A stretch of DNA of 64,000 nucleotides. Origin: Cymbidium sinense (Eukaryota > Streptophyta > Magnoliopsida > Asparagales > Orchidaceae). The stretch lies in assembly GCA_021442155.1 (NCBI GenBank), contig CM038214.1, forward strand, positions 313,937,001 through 314,001,000, given 5' to 3'. This document shows positions 47,501-58,140 of the stretch, piece after piece. The notes beneath the pieces are model-generated. The model was not told where the DNA came from, did not search any database, and was given only the letters and a program-made list of their open reading frames with translations. The position numbers and the translations under genes were made by a program. The stretch's first letter is position 1, and every line of letters starts with the position of its first letter.

Positions 47501-50500
47501 CTTAAGCAAGTGTTATGTTCTTTTCAAATGAACTATACACTTTGCAAATCTTATACAAACTATGCTAAGAAAAGAAAATCACATAACACATTTTATGCTA
47601 TAAGCACATGCAAGCTTATAAGTATTTATAAGTAGCATACCTTCATTTATAATAATTGATTCATAAGTTTTGAAATAAATTTTTGATTTAATAGTGATAA
47701 TAGCCACTTATATTCTTACTTTAGCTAAAACATGCAATTTGACATAAGGAAACATTTCATTTATTGATTTTTCAAAAGATATGAATGCATGATTTCATAT
47801 GGAATACAACATTTTAGCATGCTTGGAAAAGATAAAGTGATGTAACCATGTAACTTCATTCACCAATTAATTCCTAAAGACAATCTATGAAATAATAAAA
47901 TCATTTAAAGTAAATCAACATTTCTAAAGAGATTTTTATTTTTGTTTTGAATTTGATTTAGAAATGTGAAAAGAGTTTCTGGTCCTAACCCATTTCCCCA
48001 TGTGTGAATTGATTTAGTTTAATTTTTAGAATAATTAGATTGATTTTATGTTTTGTTTAGGTTAAGGTGTAGATTAAATTCATTAATTACCCCTTACCTA
48101 CACCACTTTAACATAATTATTCAAACAATTGTGAGCCAACATATGATATGCAACCACATGGAATTTAAATCAGCAATGCTCCTAAGAAAGAAAGGGGCCT
48201 AATGCAATTAGCTCATAATTGATTAATTAAATTAAAGGGTTTTCATTAAGTACTTTCATAACCTCCCACACATGTGAGTGGGTTTTGATTTCCTTAAACT
48301 TACCTTAGGCTTTTGAACACTAAGGATCTACCCAGAACGAGATTGATTAATTTTAGATTAGTTTTGAAAGTTTGATTAGATTAATTAAGTAGATCATTAG
48401 TGGATTAATCCTTAATTATGTTTGGATTAAGGAAGAATGGGGTTTAGGGAATAACTTAGGGAATGTACCCCAAACCCATTCCATAAACCTCCTCTTCACT
48501 TGAACAATGCTTAATTATCTTAATTAAGTGATTAAACCATTGTTCACATGCTTAATTACTCTTAATTACATTAAGAGGGTGATTAGAGATTCATTAATTG
48601 ATTTCCCTAATTAACTCATTAATAAATTCCAAGAAAATTAGGGGAGATAGAATTCATCCCCCTAAACATGTATGAGAAGTTTGGAATTGATTATTGAAAT
48701 GATTAGGGAGTAATTAAGGTTATTAATGTTTTAATTAGTCAATAATTAAAGAAAATTCACTATTTAAAATCAATTAGAAATAATTATATTGAATTCCCCT
48801 CTGCATTATCTTTAAAATGAAGTTAAGTTTGCATTTTTTGGATTTTCTACATTTAATTATGAATTTATGAAGTTTTACTGACTAATAAGTAATTAAATAA
48901 CCTAATTATATAACTAATCTTATCGATACCACATGGGCTGCGGCGTGATGCCTTTCCATGTGGCATGATGGGATTGGTTATTAAGTTATCAAATCGACGC
49001 CATGTCGGTGCTACAGCTTCCCGGGATCGATGGATCAAACCATGGTTATGAAGGATTAAATCAATGGATCTAGATTAATGGACCATCCATCCAAAACATG
49101 CGGGATGGCGGTCCATGATTCATCCCTATCTTTGGGAGGCGGAGATGTCCATCCTCCATGGCTTGATCACTTGAGCTGGATAAGGTGAATTCAACCCTCA
49201 CCATCTAGAAGCAAGGAGAAGAAAATCCAATGGTTGGATTTTGATGGGATTATAATTCCCTTCATAAAGGACCAAGCATTTTCAACTTAAGCTTTTTGAG
49301 GCATACCTCACTAGAGGCTATCACGTGCTTCCAAGTTGAGGCTTTATCAGTAGATAGCTGTTGAAGGTTTCAAGGTTCAATTATAGTGGATCTTCCAATT
49401 GACCAAAGCTTGCTTCAATGGCTTATTCAATCGAACTCCCCTTCAGGTGGCTTGGAGACTTGGGAAAAGCTTTGGGTAAGCTCGACTTGGTGCCTTGATG
49501 GTGCTTGCAGAGAATTGGAGTTTGATTGAGAATTGAAAAGTGGAAATCTCCCTCACCTCCCCTATTTTGACTTTGAAAAAATCCAAGAAAGGGAAATTTG
49601 AATGAGCTTAGGAATGCTTGGGAAAACATGGAGATTGAATGCAAGGAACTTGGTTTGAGTGGAAATGAGGGGGAGTATATCTTCCCCTACTTGGACCAGA
49701 TGATCAAAGCCTACCTTGCCATTTTGATCAAATTGAGGAGATTGAATGGGTTATTTTGGTTGTTAGGAGTGCCATGTGGTTCAATTTTGGCATAGGAGTG
49801 GAAGTGTGGAGGTGCACATGTATTAAATGAGTGTGGGAGGTGATCCATGTGGAGAATTATAGAGTCTATTTGGCCTTGGTTTGGGTCATGACCCAAACCC
49901 ATTGGGTCATGTGCACCACCTCCTTGGTGTCCAAATGGTCCACTAGGAGGATGCCAAGTGGCCATGAAAAGGAATTGACCAAATTCCAAGTGGATTTGGC
50001 CATAAGTTACCCTTTGACCCAAGGGTAAAATGGTCAGTTGGGTTTGATTTTGATTTTAGCATATTTGGAATGATTGAAAAATGGGTTGTGCTAATTTTCA
50101 ATGAACATGGTGTTGATTTGATATGATTTGGCTCAAGTTGACCCATTTAGGTCAAAATGGGTCAACTTGGGTCAAGTTGACCAATTGGTCAAATTGGGTC
50201 AAATCATGGGTTAGGTGAAGTTCAAATGACCATTTGTAATGATTTGGTATCATTGGTTTGGTTTGATTTGATTTATATTTGGTTTTGGTTCATTTGAGTT
50301 CACTTAGGTCAAATGGGTCAAGTTGACCAATTTGACCCATTTGACCCAATTGGGTTAAGTCTTGGATTGGTTTAGGCTTGGTTGATCATTTGAAATGTTT
50401 TTCAAGCTTTGGTTTTAATTAATATTGATTTGGTTAAGTTTCAAGTTGATTTAACCTTTTAGGTCAAGTTGGGTTCATGGTCAATTGGGCTGGGTTGGGT

Positions 50501-51848
50501 CTAGTTGAGTGAATTTGGTCAAGTTCAACAAGTGATTTAGAATGATTTTGACCCATTAGTTGCAATCAATTTGGCTTAGATCAATATTTGACACATTTTG
50601 ACTTTTAGGTCAACTTGGGTGTGCCAATTTGGCTAGGTTTGGCTCAAATGATGACTTGGTTAAGTTCAATCATTGATCATGAATTGGTTTAGATCAATGG
50701 TTTCAATCAATTTAGCCTATGGTGGATTTTGGCTAGTTTGGGTTTCATTTGGGTTAGGTGTTGACTTGGTCAAAGGCTAGGTTTGACTTGGTTTGACCCA
50801 ATTTGAGTGATTGATCATCCTATGATGATTGTTGCTCATAATGTGAGGCTTAGAAGAGGCTTAGTTCAATCCAATTTGGGTAGGATTAGAATTTGGCTCA
50901 AAAGGTGTTTTAGATCACTTTGGGTCAAGTGAGCCTAAGTGGGTCGATTGACTTGATGAAGGCTTGATTCAAGTTGATTGAACTCACATATGGACTTATG
51001 ATTGAAATATAAATCCATTTGCAAGTGATTTGGAGTCAAATGGGTTTTGATTCATTTGACAATTTCAAGTTTAAAAGGGTGAACATGGGTTTGGTTTGGT
51101 TTGATTTGATTTGATTTTATGATTGAAGTTTATGATTGTATTTGGTTTGTGATTTAAGGATTGATTGTTTGGAGAAAATCAAAGGTTTGAATTGATTTGA
51201 GTTTGATTTGGCTAAGTTCAAGATTTCGACTTGAAAGAGTTTAGGTTGGATTTTGATTGAGTTTGGATTTGAGTTTTGAATTTGGTTTTGGTCATTTGAA
51301 TTTATATTTCATTTATATTTGTGAATATAAATGAGAATATAAATGGGCTATGAGAAAATCTTTTGAATTTGAAGTGATTTTAATTTGATTTGGTTAAGTC
51401 CATAAGATGAAATCAAAATGGCTTAGGAAAGATTTTGGATTTAGAATTGATCATGGATTTAAATTACATGAATTGATTCATGATTTGGATTTTGGAATTG
51501 ATTTGAGAAAATCAATTAAGTTGGAATGATTTAAGATTTGATTTGGAATTGATTTGAATTTGAGTTGATTTGAATTTGAGGTTGATTTAGATTTGAAGTT
51601 GATTTGAATTTAGAGTTGATTTGAATTTGGAGTTGATTTGAAAGAAGGAAGTAAGGATTTGGTTTAAGCTATATGGTAGCAAGTTTTCCTAACACCCAAG
51701 GCATAACCTTTTCCTTAACTCTTCTAAGTCTCTAGGGCTAGGTTAAGTGTTCACCTAATCACTAAGTGTCTTAAGACTAAGGAACTCTTGTCTAAGAGGT
51801 CCTATGTCTAAGATGAAGAAGTTGAAAGCTCACTCCAAAATGAGGTCA
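44566..51848 (-). mobile_element. 5' LTR of element E, about 7.28 kb
   Basis: On the minus strand it starts TGACCTCA (51848) and ends ...ATTTCA (44566), so it has TG...CA ends. The PBS follows about 14 bases inside. It is homologous to 26854-34314 and 7833-9336. From the inner end: 44566-46100 short AT-rich stretches, a (TTTC)n run at 46130-46170, AT-rich 46180-48000, an AATTAATTAA-rich part (48000-48900), a GC-richer part (48900-50000), and a CAATTTGGGTCAAGTTGACC-rich part (50000-51660). No coding sequence is conserved with the other copies. The length is near the top of what is known for plant LTRs. A 3' LTR in this orientation is not in the window. Confidence 0.75.
46130..46170. repeat. 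(TTTC)n / (CTTT)n microsatellite
   Basis: Tandem TTTC/TTCC words inside the E LTR. The same position of the copy C block (about 28275-28290) has only TTCTTTCTTC, so it expanded after the copies split. Confidence 0.9.
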
Positions 51849-53469
51849 GCGGGCGACAAACATCCTTTGGTCCGTCTGATACCAGCAAGATCCACCTACA
51901 AGACTATCCCAACCTATAAAAGAAATCTGCAACATACTTTTGAAAGGATGATTACAATTAAGCAAGCATAAAAAGTAAGAGCAAATAAAAGGAGTATAGT
52001 AAAGAAAAGGCTCAGGCTCAGTTACAATCATCTCAAACAGCGGTATATGTAAGCATCAAACTTGGAGAAGGGTTACAATTACATATAGCTACCAAAAAAG
52101 AAATAGAGTGGGAAACATCAAGGCCATCATAGCCACATACCTCATGTAGCCCATCATCCAAAGTTCATCATGCAGGGCAAAATCCTCAAACAATAAACAT
52201 AGCCAACCACCAAGCCACGACAACCAAGCCCAATAAGGAAGATAATCAACCAACCATCGGGATAGAATAGTAGGAGCACCACCAAAGTCACCACCAAAAA
52301 GGAATGACAAAATCAAAAGGAGCAAGCATCATGATAGGGGTAACAACACAAACTAGAGACAAACAAGAGCAAAAAAGAAAAACACAAGTGCTCAAATCCT
52401 CCATCAACAAAGCAGAAAAAATAGCCACTAAAAATGCATAGGAAAAAGGGGATCAACTACTATCACGAGAGAAAAAATAAAGTAGGAAACCAAAATTATA
52501 GGTCATAGAAAGAACACTAGCAGATTACCAGAATAGTCACCAAAAGTGCACGAAAAACTCGCCAAAACAACTACCCCTCCAACCAACCAAGATAACATAT
52601 CCTCTAGCCAACCACACAACAAAAGACTCAAGTGTAAAGACTAACATAGTCATCAAGCCAAAATCACCCAAGGCTAGAAAGGGTAGAAACAAAGCGATCA
52701 AATAAAACTAAGAAGAAAGCGGTGGAAAGACAAAGCCAACCATCACATCAATAAAGGCACCCCAACCAAATACAGGCCAACTAACCACAAAAATAGCCTT
52801 CAATGAATCTAGAACCCAAACCCAAAGGCACTGACCAAGAGAGGAAGGCCAATCTGAGGAGGTCAAAACCATAACCGAAAGAAACAAAACAAAATTAGCA
52901 AAACCAACCACAAAGTCTCAGTCAACAAAATAAAGAAAATAATAGCTAACCAATAACCTCCACCCTGTCAAAATCAAGCCAAAGATAAACCACCAATAGC
53001 TACCCAGATCAATCAAAAATAGAAAATGAAAAAAATAGCCAAAATAGCCATCCATAACCACAAAACTATGACCAACAATAACCAAAGCCACCTCCAACAT
53101 AGTAGCGGATCCAACTCAAGTAAGTTAGCAAGCATAAAGAGGCAAAACCCATATAGAAGAAAAACCTACAAACAACCATATAACCCAAAGAGGATATAAA
53201 AAATAGCAAAGGGAAAATTGTGGTAAACACCCAGCCAGACAGACAAAAGCCACCAAGCTAAAAAAAAACCAAAACAACCCAAGCTACACTTACAATAACC
53301 TCAGTAACAAAACCAGACCAATCAAAAGTAAGAGATCAAAAATATAACCTAGCTCAGGCCAAAGAGAGAAAATAAGTAGATCACAACAACCCAAAGATGG
53401 TTTAGCAATCGGCAACCAAAAGCAAAAGATCATAAAATACCAACAAAAAAGCATGCAAGAATTTATAAT
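51849..53469 (-). other. T/G-rich LINE 3' tail region
   Basis: The plus strand is rich in A and C (ACCAACCAC, CAAACCAAC words), so the minus strand is T/G-rich, unlike both neighbours. Hydrophobic minus ORFs of 60-78 codons (52089-52325, 52708-52911, 52918-53100) come from this composition. I read it as the LINE 3'UTR because it follows the RNase H end without a break. Other origins are possible, and no poly(A) or target duplication was found. Confidence 0.45.
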
Positions 53470-53960
53470 CTAAGAAAAGCAATCCAGTATTATCCAAATT
53501 AACCAAACCTCTTAATAGTTTAGGCAAAGTTTGGTTGTCAAATAAAGTGAACTCAGTTAAGTTGGCACCAAAGTTAGCCAAGTAAAGCATTATAAGCATT
53601 ACCATGAAGGATGTGGGAAATTTTAAAACAAACTTGAGAAGAAGATTTTTTAGTATGATTAAAATAATTTAACATTCCCATTCTATTGGAATTAAGCATG
53701 TCAAGAAGCAAAGAGCATCAACTTCAATCCATATGTTGAGGAAACCTCTATTCAAACAAATTTCAATAGCTTTATTATAACCATAAGCTTAGAAAAAATA
53801 ACATGAGAGAGGATAGGCAAAAGCACAAATGACATTACCTTTAAAATCCCTAAGGATGTCACCACAACCATATTTATTGGAAGCAATAAAACCATCAATA
53901 TTCACTTTAATCAAATTTTCTTTAGGTTTGATCCAATGGATAATCTAACACTTTGATAGT
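53470..53960 (-). pseudogene. LINE C-terminal RNase H
   Basis: The minus strand reads HWIKPKENLIKVNIDGFIAS, NKYGCGDILRDFKGNVICAF, then AIEICLNRGFLNIWIEVDAL, KISHILHGNAYN and LANFGANLTEF, ending LPKLLRGLVNLDNTG. These are the plant RVT_3-type RNase H motifs: the first D in VNIDG, GCG..RD..G, a D in IEVDAL, and the LR..N.-like and LA..G end. A frameshift lies just before LANFG. Removal of RNA from the cDNA hybrid is its usual job. Confidence 0.85.
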
Positions 53961-54239
53961 CAAACTCGAATGATACCCAATTTTTTTAGCCACAAATTTA
54001 TAATAAAATGAATATTACTAATAAGATTGGCATTAAAAGAACATGAATATTTTCTTTAGTTCTAGAGATCCTTTTATGGTTCATAGGAATACCATGATAT
54101 TTAGCATCATTTCTATCCATCGAGATGAACGGATAAGGGTAATATCAATTAAAACTTTGATATGACCTTTGTATTTTGAAATAGACTTCAGAAGTTGATA
54201 TAAAGAAAGAGAACCACGAAAATAGTTGGTATTAAATAA

Positions 54240-54700
54240 ATCATCATACCAAAACTATAATTTAGAAACAATAGCACCATTGATAAAAACATAATTTACA
54301 TTTTCAATATGAAACAATAGCACTTTGAAGGCAAGTAATACCCTTTAGTCTAGAGAAAAGAGTCCACAGGAATAAAGTTATTCAAAATCCTCCAAGCTAA
54401 AATTGAATAGGAAATGGGAATGATATTTTTCCAAAGTTTAATAAAAACATTAGAGGGGTTCTGTTTATCTCTAATAAAATTCCAAACCTCTTTAAGAATA
54501 AGTCACCATTATAAGAAAGCTTAAAAAGAATTTGCTCAGCTTTGTTAAAAGAAATGAGGATATTTCTAAAGTTGTCAAAAAAAGAAATAGGGATATACTC
54601 AAGTTTGCTTTCATTCCAATTGTTATTAAGCCAAAAAAAATTAACTTTGATAAAGCGTAGAGTGGGTAGATAAAGGGTGTCAATAGAGTCATTCAATCCA
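54240..54700 (-). pseudogene. LINE region between RT and RNase H (zf-RVT-like)
   Basis: The minus ORF 54397-54696 reads DTLYLPTLRFIKVNFFWLNN, SFNKAEQILFKLSYNGDLFL and KRFGILLEINRTP. This matches in position the poorly conserved stretch that precedes the zf-RVT segment of plant LINEs. Lower down, near 54330-54380, F.RLKGITCLQSAIV is readable. The Cys/His pattern is not intact. Between 54700 and 55368 the sequence is decayed RT thumb with no clear motif. Confidence 0.5.
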
Positions 54701-55368
54701 ATTATCTTGCCAAAAAGAAGGAAGAACTCGATACCCCAAGATATTAATGATTAACAACCCATTCAATGGAACAAAGCCTTTTCCAAATTGGAGAGTCACC
54801 AACTTTATAAGCATACAGTTAAGGGGTGTTTACCTTACCAATATTTTTCCATCATAAATTATTAAAGGCTATCATTTTTCTAAAATTCCACCCAGCTTAT
54901 GAGAGAAGGTTAATGATAACTTCACTAATAGGCTTACAAAAGATCACCTTCTCCCAAAGGACCACAACATTTATGCCAAGATGTCCAATGCATTCTTTTG
55001 GTAGAATTATTGGAGCCCAAAAAAATTTGTTAAGCAATGATCAATTCGATAAGTGTAGCATTATTGGGGATAATAGTTTGAATAAAATAAAGCATTGAGT
55101 TGAGAGTGCCTTTAAGAATAGTGAGCCTACCAGGAAAGTAAATGGAATTCCCAAGAAATTTAAGTTGAAATTTTTGAATTAACTCATCAAAGAGATGGGA
55201 ATGTTTAGGCCTTTAAAATGAGCACCAAGTACTTAAGAGGTAAGTGTTGATGTTTAAAATTAGTGATATTTAGGATTTGATTGATTTTATTATTGGAGAT
55301 ACTAGAGGAAGTGATAAAACAACTTTTATTATCATTGATAGAAAGGCCACTTTCTCTACCAAATTTAT

Positions 55369-56297
55369 TTAAAAAAGACTTGAGATGCTTGATGTGATGA
55401 ATAGAAGCATTGCAAAACTTAAATGGGAAATAGGAAGACCACCAAGATTTCTATAGTACATACTAGGATTGTTTAAGAATAAATATTTGATGATCCTATA
55501 AAAGTACTCAACAATAATAATAAATAAAGCATGAGATAAAGGATCCCCTTGTCGTAAGCCATGGGAAGAGGGAAGGAAACCCAAGGCTTCCCCATAAAGA
55601 AAAATAAAAAGCCAAGCATTATTAATATAATTTTTAATAAAATAAATAAATTTATCAACCCAAATAAATTTATAATATGGAAAGAAATCTCAAGAGATGT
55701 TATCAAAGGCTTTTGTAATATCTAATTTAAAAAGAATGTTGCCACCTCTAGTCTTGGCATCAAGATCATGAATTAATTCTTGGGCAAGTAAAATATTGTC
55801 AGAAATGGATCTACCTATAAGAAAACCAGTTTGGTTGAAAGACATAATTCTATTAAGTAAAGGACTAAGTCTATTAAGAATTGGAAATCAACTTATTAAA
55901 GAAGGTGCAAAGACTAATAGGTCTAAAATCACTCCAATAGTCTAGATTATCTTTCTTAGGTATGAGGACAACATAAGTACTAGAAAAATATCTAAGAAAG
56001 GGTTACCATTAAAAAAATCAATCACAACCTCATTCAATTCATTTTTAATGATAAACCAACATTTTTGAAAACATTGAGTAGTGAAACCCTCGGACCAGCA
56101 ACAGAATCTATGTTCATGCTATTCATAACTTTGAAAATTTCATCTTCATTAGGCACAATGGTAAGCAAATCATTATTATCATTAGTAATAAAAGAAGGAA
56201 TCAAGTGCGATTGAAAAATAGCTTCATAAGAGCAATTCTTATTAAGCATATTTCTAAAGTAATTAATAATTGATTCTTTAATATCATTATTCTTCAT
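55369..56297 (-). pseudogene. LINE reverse transcriptase
   Basis: From the N-terminal side (right to left): YFRNMLNKNCSYE, NEDEIFKVMNSMNIDSVAGP (the A.GPDG-type entry motif, damaged), NRIMSFNQTGFLIGRSISDN, ILFKLDITKAFDNIS (motif A with the catalytic D), GFLPSSHGLRQGDPLS (motif B) and LPISHLSFA. The FADD catalytic pair expected right after SFA is missing: the sequence runs into MLLFITSS. Polymerase activity is not possible in this copy. Confidence 0.88.
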
Positions 56298-56299
56298 AA

Positions 56300-58140
56300 T
56301 CCAATCTCCTTTGTCATTTTTAATTTTTTTGAATATTATTTAAAGCTCTCTTTTTTTAAAAGCATGGAAATACTTAGTATTCTATCACCATCATAATATG
56401 TTTACTAGACTTTTGGAGTTAATAAGACTCTTCCATATTTTGGAAGTTAACAAGTTTATCTTTGCCTCACTCAAGGAAATCTTAGAATGAATATTAATAG
56501 ATATCCATATCTTTAAAGGGAATAAAATTTATTCCAACAAATTTTGTTTAAGTTTAAACAAGTTTAAATTATCCCAAAGAGATTTCTAATCACATTAAAA
56601 GATCATATAAAAAACATTAATAATCAATAGAGATTTGAGCATTGAACATAAAATTAAATCTAGAATAGACCTCAACAAAATTATTAAAAACAATATCTTA
56701 TTATAACATTAGAAAAACTTATTGAAAAAATCATTCTACAAAGTTAATTTTATTAGCATGCATAGAGGCTCAGAACAATAAGAAGAAATATTATGAATGA
56801 GATTTATAATATGATTATGAATAGAGGTGTTGATCCTCTAACACATTCAGAGAAAAAATTAAACTTAAAGGTAAAAATAAAGTGATTAATAGTTAATTAA
56901 GAGTGAAACAAGATCTAGTGTTTTTTGACAATTTAGAAGAGAATTTTTTAAAATTTTTTTTTTTTAGCATGATAAGTTTGGAAACCATCTTTTCCATAAA
57001 GTCATCATTTGAGTAAGATTTGTATTGGTCATGTGAAGAAATCTAAGTGTTTGGAGGTTCACCTTCTTTAAATCCATATTTAGTTGAAAGTATGATTAAC
57101 ATGAATATAAGATTAGAAATAGATGGTGACAATTTAGAACCATTTAAAGCACAAAATAGTAAAAATCCATCGAAAATTTTTTAACATCATTTAAATCATC
57201 ATTAAAGCTTTATTTTCATGATCAAGGGGAGCATAGATGTAGAGAAATAGATGGAGGAAATAAGATCATCAATAACTTGAATTTATTATTCACATGAAAT
57301 ATTCAAATTTAAAGAAGGAATAAGTGGTGATCATTTTCCATTTTGAATATAGAATTAAACATTAGAAGTCAAACATGTTCAACAAGATTAACCATTAAAT
57401 CAATCATAATAGCCTTCATACCATCTTAGGATCAGCTAATTTTTGAACATAAGTAGAATTAGTTATGGGTAGAGACAACATTTTCTTTGAATTTATTTTC
57501 TTTAAGTGGGGATGGAGAAACATTCAAGATTATCATGACCATTGTTCAATGGGAACAAAAAAGCGGAAGTTCTCTAATTCAACCAGTGAATACCTATATT
57601 TTTAGAACCAATCAAACTTCTTAGGGTATTTTTTAGTTATGTATAATTCCATGAGGATTAAGAATGAACAGATAAACATTATGAGTTCAGAAAGGGACCA
57701 AAAAAAACCACATAAAACACATGATGGGCAACAAATGAATGTGCATATTGGGAAGAGATAACCACAGGGATAATGGAGATTCTCCTTAATGTTAAAAGGG
57801 GTGACCATGATAAAATTGATAATTAAAGAAGAAATAAGAAATTGAACATTCCTTAGAACAAACCTCCAAAAGTGTCAAATGAGATTATCAAATCAATGAG
57901 GAAAACACAGAGCCATTTAAAGATTTAGTAGAGATGTAGCAATAGGGGTAGATCCCAAAATGTTGAGGTAAATAAAACATCCATATTTTGATGTGGAACC
58001 AAGAATAGAACTCAACCATGGTCAATTTATAAAACATCCATAGAGTAAAATGCCATTTAAGCCTTTAAGAAATTGGTTGAAATGGAACCACAAAATCCTT
58101 AATTGGGGCAGCCGGAGGGATTCAAAATTACTAGAGAATG
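56300..58140 (-). pseudogene. LINE endonuclease region (remnant)
   Basis: Strongly decayed. The clearest piece, on the minus strand near 57190-57260, reads FLYIYAPLDHENKALM, like the VYAP.D...R..FW motif of plant LINE APE-type endonucleases that nick the target DNA. Other catalytic motifs (N-terminal E, GDFN, the SDH end) could not be read with confidence. The minus ORF at 57602-57808 is hydrophobic and unassigned. Confidence 0.5.

Larger units (their letters stand above)
51849..58140 (-). mobile_element. Decayed plant LINE (non-LTR retrotransposon), 5' end uncertain
   Basis: On the minus strand the order is endonuclease remnant, reverse transcriptase, zinc-knuckle-like region, RNase H, then a T/G-rich tail. 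This is the order of plant L1-type ORF2 with a C-terminal RNase H. Nothing is open for more than about 100 codons. The tail runs to the outer end of the E LTR, with no poly(A) between; the 5' end meets telomere-like repeats at about 58140. Confidence 0.8.

Noticed and set aside
49423..50146. Overlapping ORFs on both strands in the GC-richer part of the E LTR
   Set aside because: They are not conserved in the homologous stretch 31700-32450 and show no known motif.
51875..51884. TGGTATCAGA on the minus strand as a tRNA-iMet primer-binding site of another LTR element
   Set aside because: Only ten bases match, there is no LTR end or coding sequence in the right order, and the element E PBS is better supported elsewhere.
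52708..53100. Small membrane proteins on the minus strand
   Set aside because: The hydrophobic, Phe/Val/Gly/Trp-rich readings follow from T/G-rich composition; there is no family resemblance, and frames change every 60-70 codons.
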